A DNA stretch of 64,000 nt from Photobacterium jeanii (lineage in GTDB: Bacteria > Pseudomonadota > Gammaproteobacteria > Enterobacterales > Vibrionaceae), in the NCBI RefSeq assembly GCF_001650345.1, contig NZ_LVHF01000012.1:992001-1056000 (forward strand). The letters are read 5' to 3'. Under the pieces are notes generated by a model. The model saw only the letters and a list, made by a program, of their open reading frames with translations. It did no database searches and was not told where the DNA came from. Positions 34,510 to 45,126 of the stretch are shown here, in pieces (the first letter of the stretch is position 1; each line of letters begins with the position of its first letter). The position numbers and the translations under genes are program-made.

Positions 34510-35646
34510 TTAGTACAGTGAGTTTTTGTTTTCTTCGATGAACTTGTCATCAAGACGGCCAAACATTTTGTAGTAAGTCCAGATAGTGTAACCAAGGATA
34601 ATTGGCACCATCACGAACGCTACACCAGTCATAATGTTCAGCGTTAGCTCAGAAGAGGTCGCATCCCACATTGTCAGGCTGTGGCTTGGGAACAAGCTTG
34701 ACGGCATGATGAATGGGAATAGCGCGAAACCAAACGTCAGGATAACGCCAGCCATTGTTAGGCTTGAAGTTAAGAACGCAAACGCGCCACGGTCAGCTTT
34801 AGTTGCAATAACCGTTAGCAATGGCATTACTACTGCTAGTAGTGGAGCTGCCCATAGTAGTGGGTATGCTTCGTAGTTAGCGAATAGCGCGCCAGACAAA
34901 CGTTCCACTTCTTTCGTTAGTGGGTTTGAAGGTGCGTTTGTTACGATCTCAGACGTGATCACATAACCTTCGATGCTTTGAGCCCAGAAGCCCGCAATCG
35001 CAAACAGTACAGCAGTCGCAATTGCAGTAATCACAGTTACGTTACGTGCACGAGTGTGCAGTTCGCCTGTGGTTTTCATCTGTAGGTAAGTCGCACCTTG
35101 AGTGATGATCATCATTGAGCTTACTAGACCACATAGCAGCGCAAATGGGTTTAGTAGGCCAAAGAACGAACCTTTGTACGTTGGGATCAAGAACTCGTTT
35201 AGCTCGAAAGGTACACCTTGAAGCAGGTTACCGAAAGCCACACCGAAGATCACAGGTGGCACGAAGCTACCTACGAAAATTGCTTTATCCCAAGCATTAC
35301 GCCATTTGTCTTCAGTTAGCTTAGAACGGTAGTCGAAGCCAATTGGACGTAGCCATAGTGCAGCTAGCGTTACGATCATCGCAAGGTAGAAACCAGAGAA
35401 CGCCGTTGCGTAAACTAGTGGCCATGCTGCGAATAGTGCACCACCCGCAGTGATAAGCCAAACTTGGTTACCATCCCAGTGCGGTGCGATTGAGTTAATC
35501 ATTACACGGCGTTCGTTGTCGGTTTTACCAATTACTGGTACCAACGCGCCCACGCCCATATCAAAACCATCTGTTACTGCGAAACCGATGCAAAGCACAC
35601 CAATCAACGCCCACCAGATGAATCGCAATACTTCATATTCAAACAT
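34510..35646 (-). CDS. cydB: Cytochrome bd-I ubiquinol oxidase subunit II CydB
   Basis: Membrane subunit of 378 residues (E. coli 379) with about eight or nine helices. It begins MFEYEVLRFIWWALIGVLCI and has the family block DGFDMGVGALVP and SIAPHWDGNQVWLITAGGALFAAWP, containing the Asp/His channel residues. It pairs with CydA to form the high-affinity oxygen reductase used at low oxygen tension. Downstream of cydA by 17 bases. Confidence 0.97.
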   Translation of the reverse strand: MFEYEVLRFIWWALIGVLCIGFAVTDGFDMGVGALVPVIGKTDNERRVMINSIAPHWDGNQVWLITAGGALFAAWPLVYATAFSGFYLAMIVTLAALWLRPIGFDYRSKLTEDKWRNAWDKAIFVGSFVPPVIFGVAFGNLLQGVPFELNEFLIPTYKGSFFGLLNPFALLCGLVSSMMIITQGATYLQMKTTGELHTRARNVTVITAIATAVLFAIAGFWAQSIEGYVITSEIVTNAPSNPLTKEVERLSGALFANYEAYPLLWAAPLLAVVMPLLTVIATKADRGAFAFLTSSLTMAGVILTFGFALFPFIMPSSLFPSHSLTMWDATSSELTLNIMTGVAFVMVPIILGYTIWTYYKMFGRLDDKFIEENKNSLY

Positions 35647-35663
35647 TGCTTAAATCTCCCTGA

Positions 35664-37250
35664 TTACGCTTCAACCTGACGAGATACCACGTTTTGTGGT
35701 GCGTCATTTGTTTCAAAGTGGTAGCGACCTGTCTTCAGGCTGCTTGGACCTAAACGAGCAAACTTGATCATTAGGTACATTTCAGCAATCAGGAATACAG
35801 TGTATAGACCGATAATTGCTAGCATTGAAGTAATGATGTCAGATGCTGCAAGGTTAGATGCCGCCATAGACACAGGAAGGATTTCACCTACAGCCCAAGG
35901 TTGACGACCGTACTCTGCAACGAACCAGCCTGCTTCAACTGCGATCCAAGGTAGTGGAATACCGTATAGTGCAGCTTTAAGTACCCATTGCTTCTCAGTA
36001 ATTTTGTGACGACAAGTCTGAATGAATGCCGCACCAATAATACCTAGCATTAGGAAACCTGCAGCAACCATGATGCGGAAGCTCCAGAACAGCGGCCATA
36101 CCGTAGGGATAGAGTCGTCAGCTGCTTTCGCGATGTCTGCTTCAGTCGCGTCAACAACATTCTCTGCGTATGGTTTAAGTAGGAAGCCGTAACCTAGGTC
36201 GTGCTTCACTTCATCAAATGCTGCAATGTTTTCAGGCGTTTTCTCACCTGCACGTAGTTTCTCTAGTAGACCGTAAGCAACCATACCGTTACGGATACGC
36301 TCTTCGTGCTCAACTTTAAGATCACGTAGACCAGTTACTTCTGTATCTAGAGAACGAGTCGCGATAATACCCATTAGGTAAGGGATCTTAATCGCGTAAT
36401 CTGTTTCCATTGTTTCTTGGTTAGGTAGACCAAATGCAGTGAAGGCTGCAGGCGCTTCTTCTGTGTGCCATTCAGCTTCGATTGCCGCTAGTTTAGTTTT
36501 TTGTACGTCACCTAACTCGTAGCCTGATTCGTCACCAAGTACGATAACAGACAAGATCGCAGCCATACCAAATGAAGCAGCGATTGCGAATGAACGACGA
36601 GCAAAAGGAATGTCACGACCTTTCAGTAAGTAGTAAGAACTGATACCAAGGATGAACATTGCACCTGTTACATAACCCGATGCTACTGTGTGAACGAATT
36701 TAACCTGCGCAACTGGGTTTAGTACAACTTCAGCGAAGCTCACCATTTCCATACGCATTGTTTCGAAGTTAAATTCCGCACCCACTGGGTTTTGCATCCA
36801 GCCGTTAGCAACCAGAATCCAAAGCGCTGAGAAGTTAGAACCTAACGCAACTAACCAAGTTACTGTTAAGTGCTGACGCTTTGATAGGCGATCCCAACCG
36901 AAGAAGAACAGACCAACGAAAGTGGATTCTAAGAAGAATGCGATCAGTGCTTCAATCGCTAGCGGGGCACCAAAGATGTCACCAACATAGTGCGAGTAGT
37001 AAGCCCAGTTTGTACCAAACTGGAACTCCATGGTTAGACCTGTAGCCACACCAAGAGCAAAGTTAATACCAAAAAGCTTACCCCAGAACTTAGTCATGTC
37101 CTTGTAGATTTGCTTTCCAGTCATTACGTAAACAGACTCCATAATGGCAAGTAGGAATGCCATACCTAGAGTCAATGGGACGAACAAAAAGTGATACATC
37201 GCAGTTAATGCGAACTGTAACCGCGATAGTTCGACGATATCAGTGAACAT
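35664..37250 (-). CDS. cydA: Cytochrome bd-I ubiquinol oxidase subunit I CydA
   Basis: Catalytic subunit of 528 residues carrying haems b558, b595 and d. His20 in [15 protein letters not shown] corresponds to E. coli His19. A second haem His lies in [16 protein letters not shown], and the Q-loop (about 245-390; [17 protein letters not shown]) holds the quinol site. The C-terminal half includes [19 protein letters not shown] with the b558 Met. Start ATG 37250 has a strong AAGGAG site. Two FNR-type palindromes lie about 260-320 bases upstream, in keeping with oxygen control of cyd operons. Confidence 0.97.
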   Translation of the reverse strand: MFTDIVELSRLQFALTAMYHFLFVPLTLGMAFLLAIMESVYVMTGKQIYKDMTKFWGKLFGINFALGVATGLTMEFQFGTNWAYYSHYVGDIFGAPLAIEALIAFFLESTFVGLFFFGWDRLSKRQHLTVTWLVALGSNFSALWILVANGWMQNPVGAEFNFETMRMEMVSFAEVVLNPVAQVKFVHTVASGYVTGAMFILGISSYYLLKGRDIPFARRSFAIAASFGMAAILSVIVLGDESGYELGDVQKTKLAAIEAEWHTEEAPAAFTAFGLPNQETMETDYAIKIPYLMGIIATRSLDTEVTGLRDLKVEHEERIRNGMVAYGLLEKLRAGEKTPENIAAFDEVKHDLGYGFLLKPYAENVVDATEADIAKAADDSIPTVWPLFWSFRIMVAAGFLMLGIIGAAFIQTCRHKITEKQWVLKAALYGIPLPWIAVEAGWFVAEYGRQPWAVGEILPVSMAASNLAASDIITSMLAIIGLYTVFLIAEMYLMIKFARLGPSSLKTGRYHFETNDAPQNVVSRQVEA

Positions 37251-37507
37251 TGTGAACTCCTTTTTTCACCAGGCTGACTGGTGACAGTACTTCGTTTGTG
37301 TACCGATGATTGGGCTTAGCAAAATGTAGCTAACAAAAGATCACAACTCATAAATCTTCCTGATCGCCATGAATCATGGCCTCCATCTATTATGTTGTAA
37401 TTTTGTATGTTATTAGTTAACTTATTGTTAAGCTACAGCTAATAAAGTCATTGCTAATATTACTGGTAATTGGTGCCAGCTTCAAAGGATTTATCGCACA
37501 TTTTGCT

Positions 37508-37521
37508 TTGATAAAAATCAA
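37508..37521. promoter_or_regulatory. FNR binding site, perfect palindrome
   Basis: TTGATAAAAATCAA is an exact TTGAT-N4-ATCAA consensus, about 260 bases before the cydA start codon. It is likely to mediate oxygen-dependent control of cydABX. Confidence 0.75.
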
Positions 37522-37557
37522 TAAACATTGCTCAAAATTTAAACGATCCCATATCAA

Positions 37558-37571
37558 TTGATTTGGATCAT
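37558..37571. promoter_or_regulatory. Second FNR-type site
   Basis: TTGATTTGGATCAT matches TTGAT-N4-ATCAA at nine of ten positions, 50 bases (about five helical turns) from the perfect box at 37508, centre to centre. Confidence 0.6.
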
Positions 37572-37976
37572 ATTTTTGAGCATTCGTCAGATGACTTATT
37601 AAGGCACTAAAAGATAAGATTTTTCAGAAGGCTTCGAATGGGATCACAGTTATACACATTCTGTTTTTAATTAGTCACACAACAAGAAATTACACTTAGA
37701 AAAAAGAAGGATAATTTCATGTGTTCTTCACTGTGATTTTAACGCTTTTAAAGCTATCAATAACATCAAAGAGTTAGCTCTAACTTTTAAAAAACGCCAT
37801 TTTTCGCATTATCTAAACTTATGCGAAATTGTAATTTAACTCGCTTTTCCTCTCACAAAATAATCCTATAATCAGCGTCAGAAGATGATTCCATCTCCCA
37901 AGCTATAAAAGCAGTGCTTTATGAAAAATTAGCACTGTCTCGCTTTGTCACTTTTAACTTGATTGAGGTAGTCGTT

Positions 37977-38051
37977 ATGGCACGTATTTTTGAAAAAATT
38001 ATCGCTTTATACCAACCAAGTTTTGTTGAACTGTATAAGCGTGCATATTAA
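37977..38051 (+). CDS. Putative 24-residue small protein
   Basis: Reads MARIFEKIIALYQPSFVELY and ends KRAY. The start has GAGG at eight bases. About 105 bases upstream is a TATAAT with a weak -35 (TTTTCC, 16-bp spacer). The intervening leader holds a hairpin CAGTGCT / AGCACTG. A short stem GACGC / GCGTC lies directly after the stop. The peptide is amphipathic, basic at the end and could be a membrane-associated small protein, but I do not recognise it. Supported by ribosome binding site and promoter only. Confidence 0.45.
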   Translation: MARIFEKIIALYQPSFVELYKRAY

Positions 38052-38152
38052 GACGCGATAAAATTGCGTCAAATTTGCAGCAAATGACTGGTCATCCCTT
38101 AGTATAGACGACTGACTTGTCATTAAGATGTAAATAAAAAACCAGTTTAAAG

Positions 38153-38190
38153 CTAGCCATTAACACGTTTTGCTTACCGTTAATGGCTAG
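38153..38190. repeat. Perfect 12-bp inverted repeat near the ruvB end
   Basis: CTAGCCATTAAC (38153-38164) and GTTAATGGCTAG (38179-38190) around a 14-base loop, immediately before the ruvB terminator. No T run follows on the plus strand. Confidence 0.7.
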
Positions 38191-38200
38191 AAACAAAAAA

Positions 38201-38220
38201 ACGAGGCTCGGAAGCCTCGT
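38201..38220. terminator. Terminator of ruvAB, probably bidirectional
   Basis: ACGAGGCT-CGGA-AGCCTCGT stem flanked by seven A residues on the left and seven T residues on the right, 28 bases after the ruvB stop. The symmetric flanks allow it to work for the plus strand as well. Confidence 0.88.
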
Positions 38221-38248
38221 TTTTTTACATTTCATTTACCCACTACGC

Positions 38249-39265
38249 TTACTTTTCGCTAGGAAAATCCAAACCAAAGTGTAAATAAGCGCGTTGAGTA
38301 GCAATACGACCACGTGGCGTACGCTGTAGATAACCTTGTTGGATCAAATACGGCTCTAATACATCCTCAATGGTGTCTTTCTCTTCACCAATCGCTGCAG
38401 CCAAGTTATCTAACCCAACAGGACCCCCCATAAATTTATCGATGATAGCCATCAATAGCTTACGGTCCATATAGTCAAAGCCACTGCTATCTACATCAAG
38501 CATATCCAATGCTTTCGCTGCAATATCAGGGCAAATATGACCATTGCCTTTCACCTCGGCATAATCACGTACACGGCGCAATAAGCGGTTAGCAATACGC
38601 GGCGTACCACGTGAACGCACAGCCACCTCCATTGCCCCTTCCGTTTCCATTGATAAGCCAAGACAATTTGCACTACGCTGAACAATGTCTTTTAAATCAT
38701 CAACCTTGTAATACTCCAAACGTTGAGTAATACCAAAGCGGTCACGTAGCGGTGAAGTCAGGGAACCCGCTCGAGTTGTCGCACCGATTAAAGTAAATGG
38801 CGGTAAATCAATTTTGATCGAACGTGCAGCTGGTCCTTCACCAATCATGATATCGAGTTGGTAATCTTCCATTGCCGGATACAACACCTCTTCAACCTGT
38901 GGGCTTAAGCGGTGGATCTCATCAATAAAAAGCACATCATTTTCTTCAAGGTTGGTCAGCAAAGCAGCCAAGTCACCCGCTTTTTCTAATACCGGACCAG
39001 AAGTCGTACGAATATTTACGCCCATTTCGTTAGCGACAATATTCGCCAGTGTGGTTTTACCCAAACCCGGAGGACCAAAAATCAACAGGTGATCGAGTGC
39101 TTCATCACGAAGTTGTGCTGCTTTAATAAAGATTTCCATCTGATCACGAACATGGTCCTGACCTTGGTAGTCTTGCAATAGCTTAGGACGTATCGCACGA
39201 TCGATAACGTCTTCTTCGCGCGTTGATTCAAAATTGCTGGATATTAAGCGATCCGCTTCAATCAT
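38249..39265 (-). CDS. ruvB: Holliday junction branch migration ATPase RuvB
   Basis: AAA+ motor of 338 residues that drives branch migration with RuvA. Walker [12 protein letters not shown], Walker [11 protein letters not shown], sensor 1 LIGATTRAG, arginine-finger region SPLRDRFGI and sensor 2 [18 protein letters not shown]. The C-terminal winged helix contains [20 protein letters not shown] and ends with the usual PRGRIAT. It follows ruvA by 19 bases in one operon. Confidence 0.98.
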   Translation of the reverse strand: MIEADRLISSNFESTREEDVIDRAIRPKLLQDYQGQDHVRDQMEIFIKAAQLRDEALDHLLIFGPPGLGKTTLANIVANEMGVNIRTTSGPVLEKAGDLAALLTNLEENDVLFIDEIHRLSPQVEEVLYPAMEDYQLDIMIGEGPAARSIKIDLPPFTLIGATTRAGSLTSPLRDRFGITQRLEYYKVDDLKDIVQRSANCLGLSMETEGAMEVAVRSRGTPRIANRLLRRVRDYAEVKGNGHICPDIAAKALDMLDVDSSGFDYMDRKLLMAIIDKFMGGPVGLDNLAAAIGEEKDTIEDVLEPYLIQQGYLQRTPRGRIATQRAYLHFGLDFPSEK

Positions 39266-39284
39266 GGATAACTACCGAACTCGA

Positions 39285-39902
39285 TTAAACCATTGAACGT
39301 AGCGCATCACGGATGATGGCTTCGCTGCTCATATCTGGTTGTGCTACTTGCGACACCACTTTTGATGCTTGCTGAGGTTTGTAGCCCAGTGCCACCAGCG
39401 CACTTACCGCTTCATCTTCAGCGCGTGCTGATGATTGCGCTTCAACCGCTTGTGATGCAGCCGTATCTTGTGCCGGAGTAAACAGATCACCCTCGCCCCA
39501 GCCTTTCAGACGGTCACGCATTTCAATCACTAAGCGCTCTGCGGTTTTCTTGCCTACACCTGGGATCTTCACGAGTGTAGTGATATCTTCATTTTCCACG
39601 CTCAAGACAAACTGGCTAGCCGTCATTGCCGACAAAATAGCTAAGCCCAGTTTCGGACCAACACCGTTTGCTTTGATCACTTCACGGAACAATTCACGTT
39701 CGCTTTTTTTATTGAAGCCATATAGCAATTGTGCGTCTTCACGCACAACAAAATGGGTAAACACAATCGCTTCTTGGCCGACTTCTGGCAGCTCATAGAA
39801 ACAACTCATAGGCATTTGAATTTCATAACCTACTCCACCCACTTCCAGTAGTACTTCAGGTGGTTGCTTTTCCAATACGGTTCCACGTAGACGACCAATC
39901 AC
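39285..39902 (-). CDS. ruvA: Holliday junction DNA helicase subunit RuvA
   Basis: Junction-binding tetramer subunit of 205 residues. It starts at a GTG (39902), as in E. coli, giving [26 protein letters not shown] is upstream. An OB-fold is followed by two helix-hairpin-helix motifs ([16 protein letters not shown] and [19 protein letters not shown]) and a C-terminal domain (about 155-205, [20 protein letters not shown]) that contacts RuvB. A LexA-type box lies 50 bases upstream. Confidence 0.97.
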   Translation of the reverse strand: MIGRLRGTVLEKQPPEVLLEVGGVGYEIQMPMSCFYELPEVGQEAIVFTHFVVREDAQLLYGFNKKSERELFREVIKANGVGPKLGLAILSAMTASQFVLSVENEDITTLVKIPGVGKKTAERLVIEMRDRLKGWGEGDLFTPAQDTAASQAVEAQSSARAEDEAVSALVALGYKPQQASKVVSQVAQPDMSSEAIIRDALRSMV

Positions 39903-39951
39903 AGCTTCATCTCTTTATTTGAATCAAAATTAGCCCAAGGATAATCAAATA

Positions 39952-39967
39952 CTGGATGGACATCCAG
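39952..39967. promoter_or_regulatory. LexA (SOS) box upstream of ruvA
   Basis: CTGGATGGACATCCAG, a perfect palindrome fitting CTG-N10-CAG and closely resembling the ruvAB SOS box of E. coli. It is 50 bases before the ruvA start and after the ruvC terminator, so it controls ruvAB only. Confidence 0.85.
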
Positions 39968-40032
39968 CTATTTGTGATGATGAACGAGGAAATTCCTCAT
40001 GGCGGATCACGAAAAGAAGATAGCCATAAAGA

Positions 40033-40054
40033 AAAAGCAGCCGAAGCTGCTTTT
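40033..40054 (-). terminator. Terminator of yebC-ruvC
   Basis: AAAAGCAGC-CGAA-GCTGCTTTT stem, about 60 bases after the ruvC stop; T-rich on the minus strand after the stem. Confidence 0.75.
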
Positions 40055-40114
40055 AGACGATATCACTGAAAAGTGCTGTGCTCATCAATGCGCTGAAACG
40101 TGTTCTGGCAGACA

Positions 40115-40636
40115 TTATCGATAACGACCACGACGTGCACCACTGGCACGCCCAGCCATCGCGACCAAGGTCTTATGCGTATGCGCATGACAAATTGCGA
40201 CTGCCAACGCATCGGCGGCATCGGCTTGTGGTTTACCCGGCAATTTTAACACCGAGCACACCATGTGTTGCACTTGCGCTTTGTCTGCCCCACCGGTGCC
40301 AACAACGGCTTGTTTAATCAAACGCGCCGCGTATTCACTCACAGGTAAATCGGCATTTACTGCTGCAACAATCGCACTGCCGCGAGCCTGCCCTAACTTC
40401 AGCGCCGAACTGGCGTTTTTGCCCATGAAGACTTCTTCAATCGCAAACACATCGGGCTGAAACTGAGTGATCACTTCCGAGACACCAGCGTAGATCTGTT
40501 TTAAACGGGTTGGAATATCCTCGGCAGAGGTACGAATACACCCGCTGCCAAGGTATTCAAGGTGTCGTCCTTGCTGACGGATCACACCATAGCCTGTGAT
40601 TCGCGAGCCGGGGTCAATACCTAAAATAATCGACAT
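40115..40636 (-). CDS. ruvC: Crossover junction endodeoxyribonuclease RuvC
   Basis: Holliday junction resolvase of 173 residues with RNase H fold. The acidic catalytic residues sit in [16 protein letters not shown] (Asp7), [20 protein letters not shown] (Glu near 67) and the C-terminal [14 protein letters not shown] pair. Length matches the family. It begins 12 bases after yebC and ends before its own terminator, so it is not in the same transcript as ruvAB, the arrangement of E. coli. Confidence 0.97.
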   Translation of the reverse strand: MSIILGIDPGSRITGYGVIRQQGRHLEYLGSGCIRTSAEDIPTRLKQIYAGVSEVITQFQPDVFAIEEVFMGKNASSALKLGQARGSAIVAAVNADLPVSEYAARLIKQAVVGTGGADKAQVQHMVCSVLKLPGKPQADAADALAVAICHAHTHKTLVAMAGRASGARRGRYR

Positions 40637-40648
40637 ATTAGATTAAGC

Positions 40649-41392
40649 TTACAGCTGAGCTGCAACCTCATCTGAAATATCACCATTATGGTAAACTTCT
40701 TGAACATCATCTTGATCTTCAAGTGCATCGATTAGGCGTAGTAACTTAGGTGCAGTGTCAGCGTCTAGCTCAGCTTTGGTTGAAGGAACCAAAGTTACTT
40801 CTGCGTTAGCCGCTTCAAAGCCCGCTGCATCTAGCGCATCTTTCACCGGACCGAAATCCGCTGGCGTAGTGTAAACGTCGATGGCACCGTCATCTGCGGT
40901 TTCAACGTCATCAGCACCACCTTCCAGTGCCGCTTCCATTACCGCGTCTTCATCCAGGCCCGGCGCGTAAGAAATCACACCTTTTTTCTCAAACAGGTAG
41001 TTTACACTGCCGTCGGTACCTAAGTTACCGCCCGATTTTGAAAATGCGTGACGTACGCCTGATACCGTGCGGTTGCGGTTGTCTGTCATACACTCAACCA
41101 TAACTGCCGTACCACCTGGACCGTAACCTTCGTAGATCACGGTTTCCATGTCATCTTCGCCTTCACCACCAGCACCACGAGAAACTGCGCGGTTGATAGT
41201 GTCACGTGTCATGTTATTTGATAATGCTTTATCAATTGCCGCACGTAGACGTGGATTGTTTTCTACTTCAGCGCCGCCTTCTTTGGTCGCAACGACGATC
41301 TCACGAATAAGCTTGGTGAAAATTTTACCGCGTTTAGCATCTTGTGCTGCTTTACGGTGTTTGATGTTGGCGAATTTACTATGACCTGCCAT
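40649..41392 (-). CDS. yebC: YebC/PmpR family DNA-binding regulatory protein
   Basis: Protein of 247 residues. The N-terminal [20 protein letters not shown] is diagnostic, followed by [20 protein letters not shown] and [19 protein letters not shown]. YebC proteins were first described as transcriptional regulators; newer work associates members with ribosome-assisted translation of proline-rich stretches. The chromosomal position next to ruvC is common across gammaproteobacteria. Terminator of aspS lies between it and aspS. Confidence 0.95.
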   Translation of the reverse strand: MAGHSKFANIKHRKAAQDAKRGKIFTKLIREIVVATKEGGAEVENNPRLRAAIDKALSNNMTRDTINRAVSRGAGGEGEDDMETVIYEGYGPGGTAVMVECMTDNRNRTVSGVRHAFSKSGGNLGTDGSVNYLFEKKGVISYAPGLDEDAVMEAALEGGADDVETADDGAIDVYTTPADFGPVKDALDAAGFEAANAEVTLVPSTKAELDADTAPKLLRLIDALEDQDDVQEVYHNGDISDEVAAQL

Positions 41393-41591
41393 GTCAGACT
41401 CCGATTATTCTCTGATGAATGTCTCAATAGGGCTGAGCTCAGGGGAGCGAATGCTCCTAATACCTAGAAAGTACTAATTAGTAGCATAATTAGTCACCTT
41501 GGTATCATTATGAAAGGGAAAACCCAAAGGTTTTTCTAACCAGAGCTTAAATACCTTTTCAATTTGTGATCAGTATTTAACGCCCTAAACA

Positions 41592-41615
41592 AAGACTGGC
41601 CTTTCGGCCAGTCTT
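41592..41615 (-). terminator. Terminator of aspS
   Basis: Ten-base-pair stem AAGACTGGCC / GGCCAGTCTT with loop TTTC. The T run on the minus strand is short (TTTGTTTAG). Confidence 0.7.
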
Positions 41616-41635
41616 AATAAGTAATGTAATTACTC

Positions 41636-43414
41636 TTACTCAGCGTCTTTTTCTTTCGCCGCTGTCACTGCAATTGCTAGTTCTTCTAGCGCTGCAGGGT
41701 TTGCAAGGCTTGGTGCGTCCGTTAGTAAGCACGCTGCCGCTGTTGTTTTAGGGAACGCGATAACATCACGGATGTTTTCAGTACCACACAGTAGCATCAC
41801 TAGACGGTCAAGACCGAATGCAAGACCGGCGTGTGGAGGCGTACCAAACTTCAGTGCGTCTAGTAGGAAACCAAACTTCAGCTGTTGCTCTTCTGCATCG
41901 ATACCTAGGATATCGAATACCGCAGCTTGCATTTCTGCATTGTGAATACGAACAGAACCACCGCCCACTTCGTAGCCGTTTAGTACCATATCGTATGCGT
42001 TTGAGTTAGCCGCTGCAGGGTTTGCTTTTAGCTCTTCCGCAGTCACACCTAGAGGTGATGTGAATGGGTGGTGCATTGCGTGCAGGTTACCTTCGTCGTC
42101 TTCTTCAAACATAGGGAAGTCAACAACCCATAGAGGTGCCCATGCAGACTCGTCAGTTAGTTCTAGATCTTTACCTAGTTTCAGACGAAGTGCGCCTAGT
42201 GCTTCAGCAACGATGTTTGCTTTGTCTGCACCGAATAGGATGATATCGCCAGATTCCGCTTGAGTGCGATCTAGAATACCGTTGATCACGTCTTCGTTTA
42301 GGAACTTAGCCACTGGAGATTGGATACCTTCCATGCCAGCAGCACGGTCGTTAACCTTCATCCATGCAAGACCTTTCGCACCGTAGATACCAACGAACTC
42401 ACCGTAGCTATCGATTTGCTTACGAGTAAGTTTCGCACCACCTGGTACGCGGATAACTGCAACACGACCTTTTTCGTCGTTAGCAGGGCCTGAGAATACT
42501 TTGAACTCAACGTCTTTCACTAGATCAGCAACGTCTACTAGCTCTAGTGGGTTACGAAGGTCTGGCTTATCAGAACCGAAACGGCGAATTGCTTCGCTAA
42601 ACGGCATGATAGGGAATTGACCAAGGTCTACATTTAATAGCTCTTGCCACATGTCGCGAACCATTTTTTCAGTGGTTTCACGCACTTGCTCAGCAGACAT
42701 GAATGATGTTTCGATATCGATCTGAGTGAATTCTGGTTGACGGTCAGCACGTAGGTCTTCGTCACGGAAACACTTAACGATTTGGTAGTAACGATCGAAA
42801 CCAGACATCATTAGCAGCTGTTTGAATAGCTGTGGAGATTGTGGAAGCGCGTAGAAGCTACCTTTGTGAACACGGCTTGGTACTAGGTAGTCACGAGCAC
42901 CTTCTGGTGTCGCTTTAGTTAGTACTGGTGTTTCGATGTCTAGGAAGCCGTTGTCATCTAGGAAACGACGAACAAAGCTAGATGCTTTTGCACGTAGCTT
43001 GATGCGATCGCTCATTTCTGGACGACGTAAGTCTAGGTAACGGTACTTTAGACGCTGCTCTTCAGAGTTCTTTTGGTTGAAGTCTAGAGGCAGTACATCA
43101 GAGCGGTTGATGATCTCAAGACCAGACGCTAGTACTTCTACTTCACCTGTTGCCATGTCTTTGTTTGCTTGGCTTTCAGGACGAACGCGAACTTCACCAG
43201 TTAGCTTGATACAGAATTCGTTACGAAGAGTGCTAGCCACTTCATACGCATCCGCCATATCTGGATCAACTACTACCTGAACGATACCTTCACGATCTCG
43301 CATATCGATGAAAATAAGACCGCCTAAATCACGACGACGGTTAACCCAGCCGCATAGCTCTACTGTTTGCCCTGCAAGGGACTTGTTCAGGTGACCACAA
43401 TATTGGGTGCGCAT
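41636..43414 (-). CDS. aspS: Aspartyl-tRNA synthetase
   Basis: Class II synthetase of 592 residues (E. coli 590). N-terminal anticodon-binding OB fold (about 1-105), class II motif 2 [21 protein letters not shown], a bacterial GAD insertion (about 290-410), and motif 3 near the end ([19 protein letters not shown]). The frame is open to 43462, but the Met at 43414 gives [13 protein letters not shown], the conserved start, with GGGAA upstream. Bacterial-type, presumably discriminating, since a separate asparaginyl system is usual in this group. Confidence 0.97.
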   Translation of the reverse strand: MRTQYCGHLNKSLAGQTVELCGWVNRRRDLGGLIFIDMRDREGIVQVVVDPDMADAYEVASTLRNEFCIKLTGEVRVRPESQANKDMATGEVEVLASGLEIINRSDVLPLDFNQKNSEEQRLKYRYLDLRRPEMSDRIKLRAKASSFVRRFLDDNGFLDIETPVLTKATPEGARDYLVPSRVHKGSFYALPQSPQLFKQLLMMSGFDRYYQIVKCFRDEDLRADRQPEFTQIDIETSFMSAEQVRETTEKMVRDMWQELLNVDLGQFPIMPFSEAIRRFGSDKPDLRNPLELVDVADLVKDVEFKVFSGPANDEKGRVAVIRVPGGAKLTRKQIDSYGEFVGIYGAKGLAWMKVNDRAAGMEGIQSPVAKFLNEDVINGILDRTQAESGDIILFGADKANIVAEALGALRLKLGKDLELTDESAWAPLWVVDFPMFEEDDEGNLHAMHHPFTSPLGVTAEELKANPAAANSNAYDMVLNGYEVGGGSVRIHNAEMQAAVFDILGIDAEEQQLKFGFLLDALKFGTPPHAGLAFGLDRLVMLLCGTENIRDVIAFPKTTAAACLLTDAPSLANPAALEELAIAVTAAKEKDAE

Positions 43415-43779
43415 AAGAAATTCCCGATTCTGTTTACTTGATCCTGTAGGCGATTTTAGCAAGCGGCCCCGCTCGCACAGGTTGACTCATCCCGACCGCA
43501 AATCGCCCAAAACTCATCCAAGATTGATGATTAGGTGTGGTCGAGAGACAAAAATAACGCGTTATTATAAAGAAAAGTCTTAATGTAGGAAAAGAGGACA
43601 ACCGAAATCAAGCAAAAAACACGATCAAAAGCGATTCCTTGCGCTATCTATACCCAATTACGCTCAAACAACCATCAATTTATAGCAACACCTCCACCAG
43701 CAAATGCGCTGACGCTGCCACACATCCCATCCTGTTTCTGATAATCTTAAGGTAATAACAACAAATAATATGCTTTGCT
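43415..43779. other. Intergenic region between aspS and the DUF72 gene
   Basis: 365 bases of divergent promoter region. No ORF with ribosome binding site, no terminator and no palindromic operator recognised. Confidence 0.35.
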
Positions 43780-44691
43780 ATGTCAGCCAACACCTCAACA
43801 CCAACACTTCCGCTTCGCCTCGGACTCGCGATGTGGTCACACAACCATTGGCAACAATCTTTGTATGGTAAGGGCTGTAAAAACGGTGATCGTCTTGCCA
43901 GATACGCCGACGTTTTTTCAACTGTCGAGGGCAACACCACTTTCTACGCCACGCCAGCGGCAACAACCGTGAAAAAATGGCACGATGCAACTAGCGATGA
44001 TTTTCGTTTCACCTTTAAGCTCCCCTCGGCCATTACCCACCAACAGCAATTACAACATTGTGATCAGTTGGTTAGTGATTTCTTCGCCGTTATGTCACCC
44101 TTGATCAATAAAGTCGGGCTGTGGAAAATTCAGCTACCAGCTCATTTTGGACCGCAGCACCTTACGCAACTCGACAGCTTTCTAACTCGATTACCCAAAC
44201 AACTGCCGGTGGGGGTTGAAGTACGCCACCTTGCTTTCTTTAATAAAGGTGAGGAAGAACGGGCACTGAACCAGTTGCTAATCAAACACGATGCCAACCG
44301 TATTATTATGGATAGCCGCCCTGTGTTTGCCGCACCACCCACAACCGAAGCAGTGATCGACGCCCATCAGAAAAAACCGAAAGTCCCCGTCCATGCCATT
44401 GCGACCAGTCAGCATCCTATGATCCGCTTTATTGGTCACCCAGACGATTTGAGTAACGATGCCTTCTTTAATAACTGGCTGGCACGCTTAACTGTTTGGT
44501 TAAAAGAGAACAAACAACCGTACTTGTTTATTCACACGCCAGATAACAACCACGCCCCAGAGTTAGCAGTGCGACTCTACAAAAAACTACAACAGCAGCT
44601 AACCTCGCAAGCTAACGACTGCGCGAACCTTGCCCTACCCAATATCAACTTGCCACAAGCAGAGCCTAACCCACAGTTTCAACTGTTGTGA
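43780..44691 (+). CDS. DUF72 (YecE-like) family protein
   Basis: Protein of 303 residues with a predicted TIM-barrel fold. Family motifs are the N-terminal LRLGLAMWSHNHW, FSTVEGNTTFYATPAATTVKKW and FRFTFKLPSAITH, and the barrel strand VGVEVRHLAFF. The final part keeps PYLFIHTPDNNHAPELA. E. coli YecE and relatives are uncharacterised; no enzymatic reaction is established. Here it is divergent from aspS, like yecE beside aspS in some enterobacteria. Monocistronic with a weak ribosome binding site. Confidence 0.85.
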   Translation: MSANTSTPTLPLRLGLAMWSHNHWQQSLYGKGCKNGDRLARYADVFSTVEGNTTFYATPAATTVKKWHDATSDDFRFTFKLPSAITHQQQLQHCDQLVSDFFAVMSPLINKVGLWKIQLPAHFGPQHLTQLDSFLTRLPKQLPVGVEVRHLAFFNKGEEERALNQLLIKHDANRIIMDSRPVFAAPPTTEAVIDAHQKKPKVPVHAIATSQHPMIRFIGHPDDLSNDAFFNNWLARLTVWLKENKQPYLFIHTPDNNHAPELAVRLYKKLQQQLTSQANDCANLALPNINLPQAEPNPQFQLL

Positions 44692-45126
44692 TTTAAGCTT
44701 ACCCACAACCCAGATGAAGGCATACCCACTTATAAACAGATATAGCCAGTTTTATGCCTTCCTCTTTATGGCTATTTTAGTTATTCGCTCTCTACAACCA
44801 AATTAACAACTCAATCCCCAGTAAGTTAGTCACGGCTGTATTCTGACTTGGCTGCTGTATATGTGACTCAGCATAACGTCCTGATTTACAGTGGCTCACT
44901 AGCTAAGCATTTTCCGTAAGACGTTAACGCAAATCAGTCAACAGCCTTTGCTATAACAACATCCTAGTTACAACTCACTTTGACGCATTTAACCGCCGCT
45001 TTGTCAAATTAGCCCCTCTTTTATGCGCTTTATCGCGGCACTTTACTATCCACTTCTTTCGGGCTTGCGACATCTTTTAGCAACCCATTTTAAACAGCTG
45101 CGTGATTTAAACTTGATGAGGTAACC
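44692..45126. other. Intergenic region before the small zinc-ribbon ORFs
   Basis: 435 bases without a supported gene. The 3' half presumably holds the promoter of the 39-residue ORF. No terminator was recognised after the DUF72 gene and no repeat was seen. Confidence 0.35.

Larger units (their letters stand above)
37251..37976. other. cydA upstream control region
   Basis: About 725 AT-rich bases. It contains a perfect FNR box and a near-perfect one (listed), an inverted repeat TTTCGCAT / ATGCGAAA (37802-37809, 37821-37828), a palindrome AGTTAG-CT-CTAACT (around 37773-37786), and a good TATAAT at 37867-37872 reading towards the 24-codon ORF. No larger ORF is supported. The length is in keeping with the multi-promoter cyd control regions known in enterobacteria. 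Confidence 0.5.
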
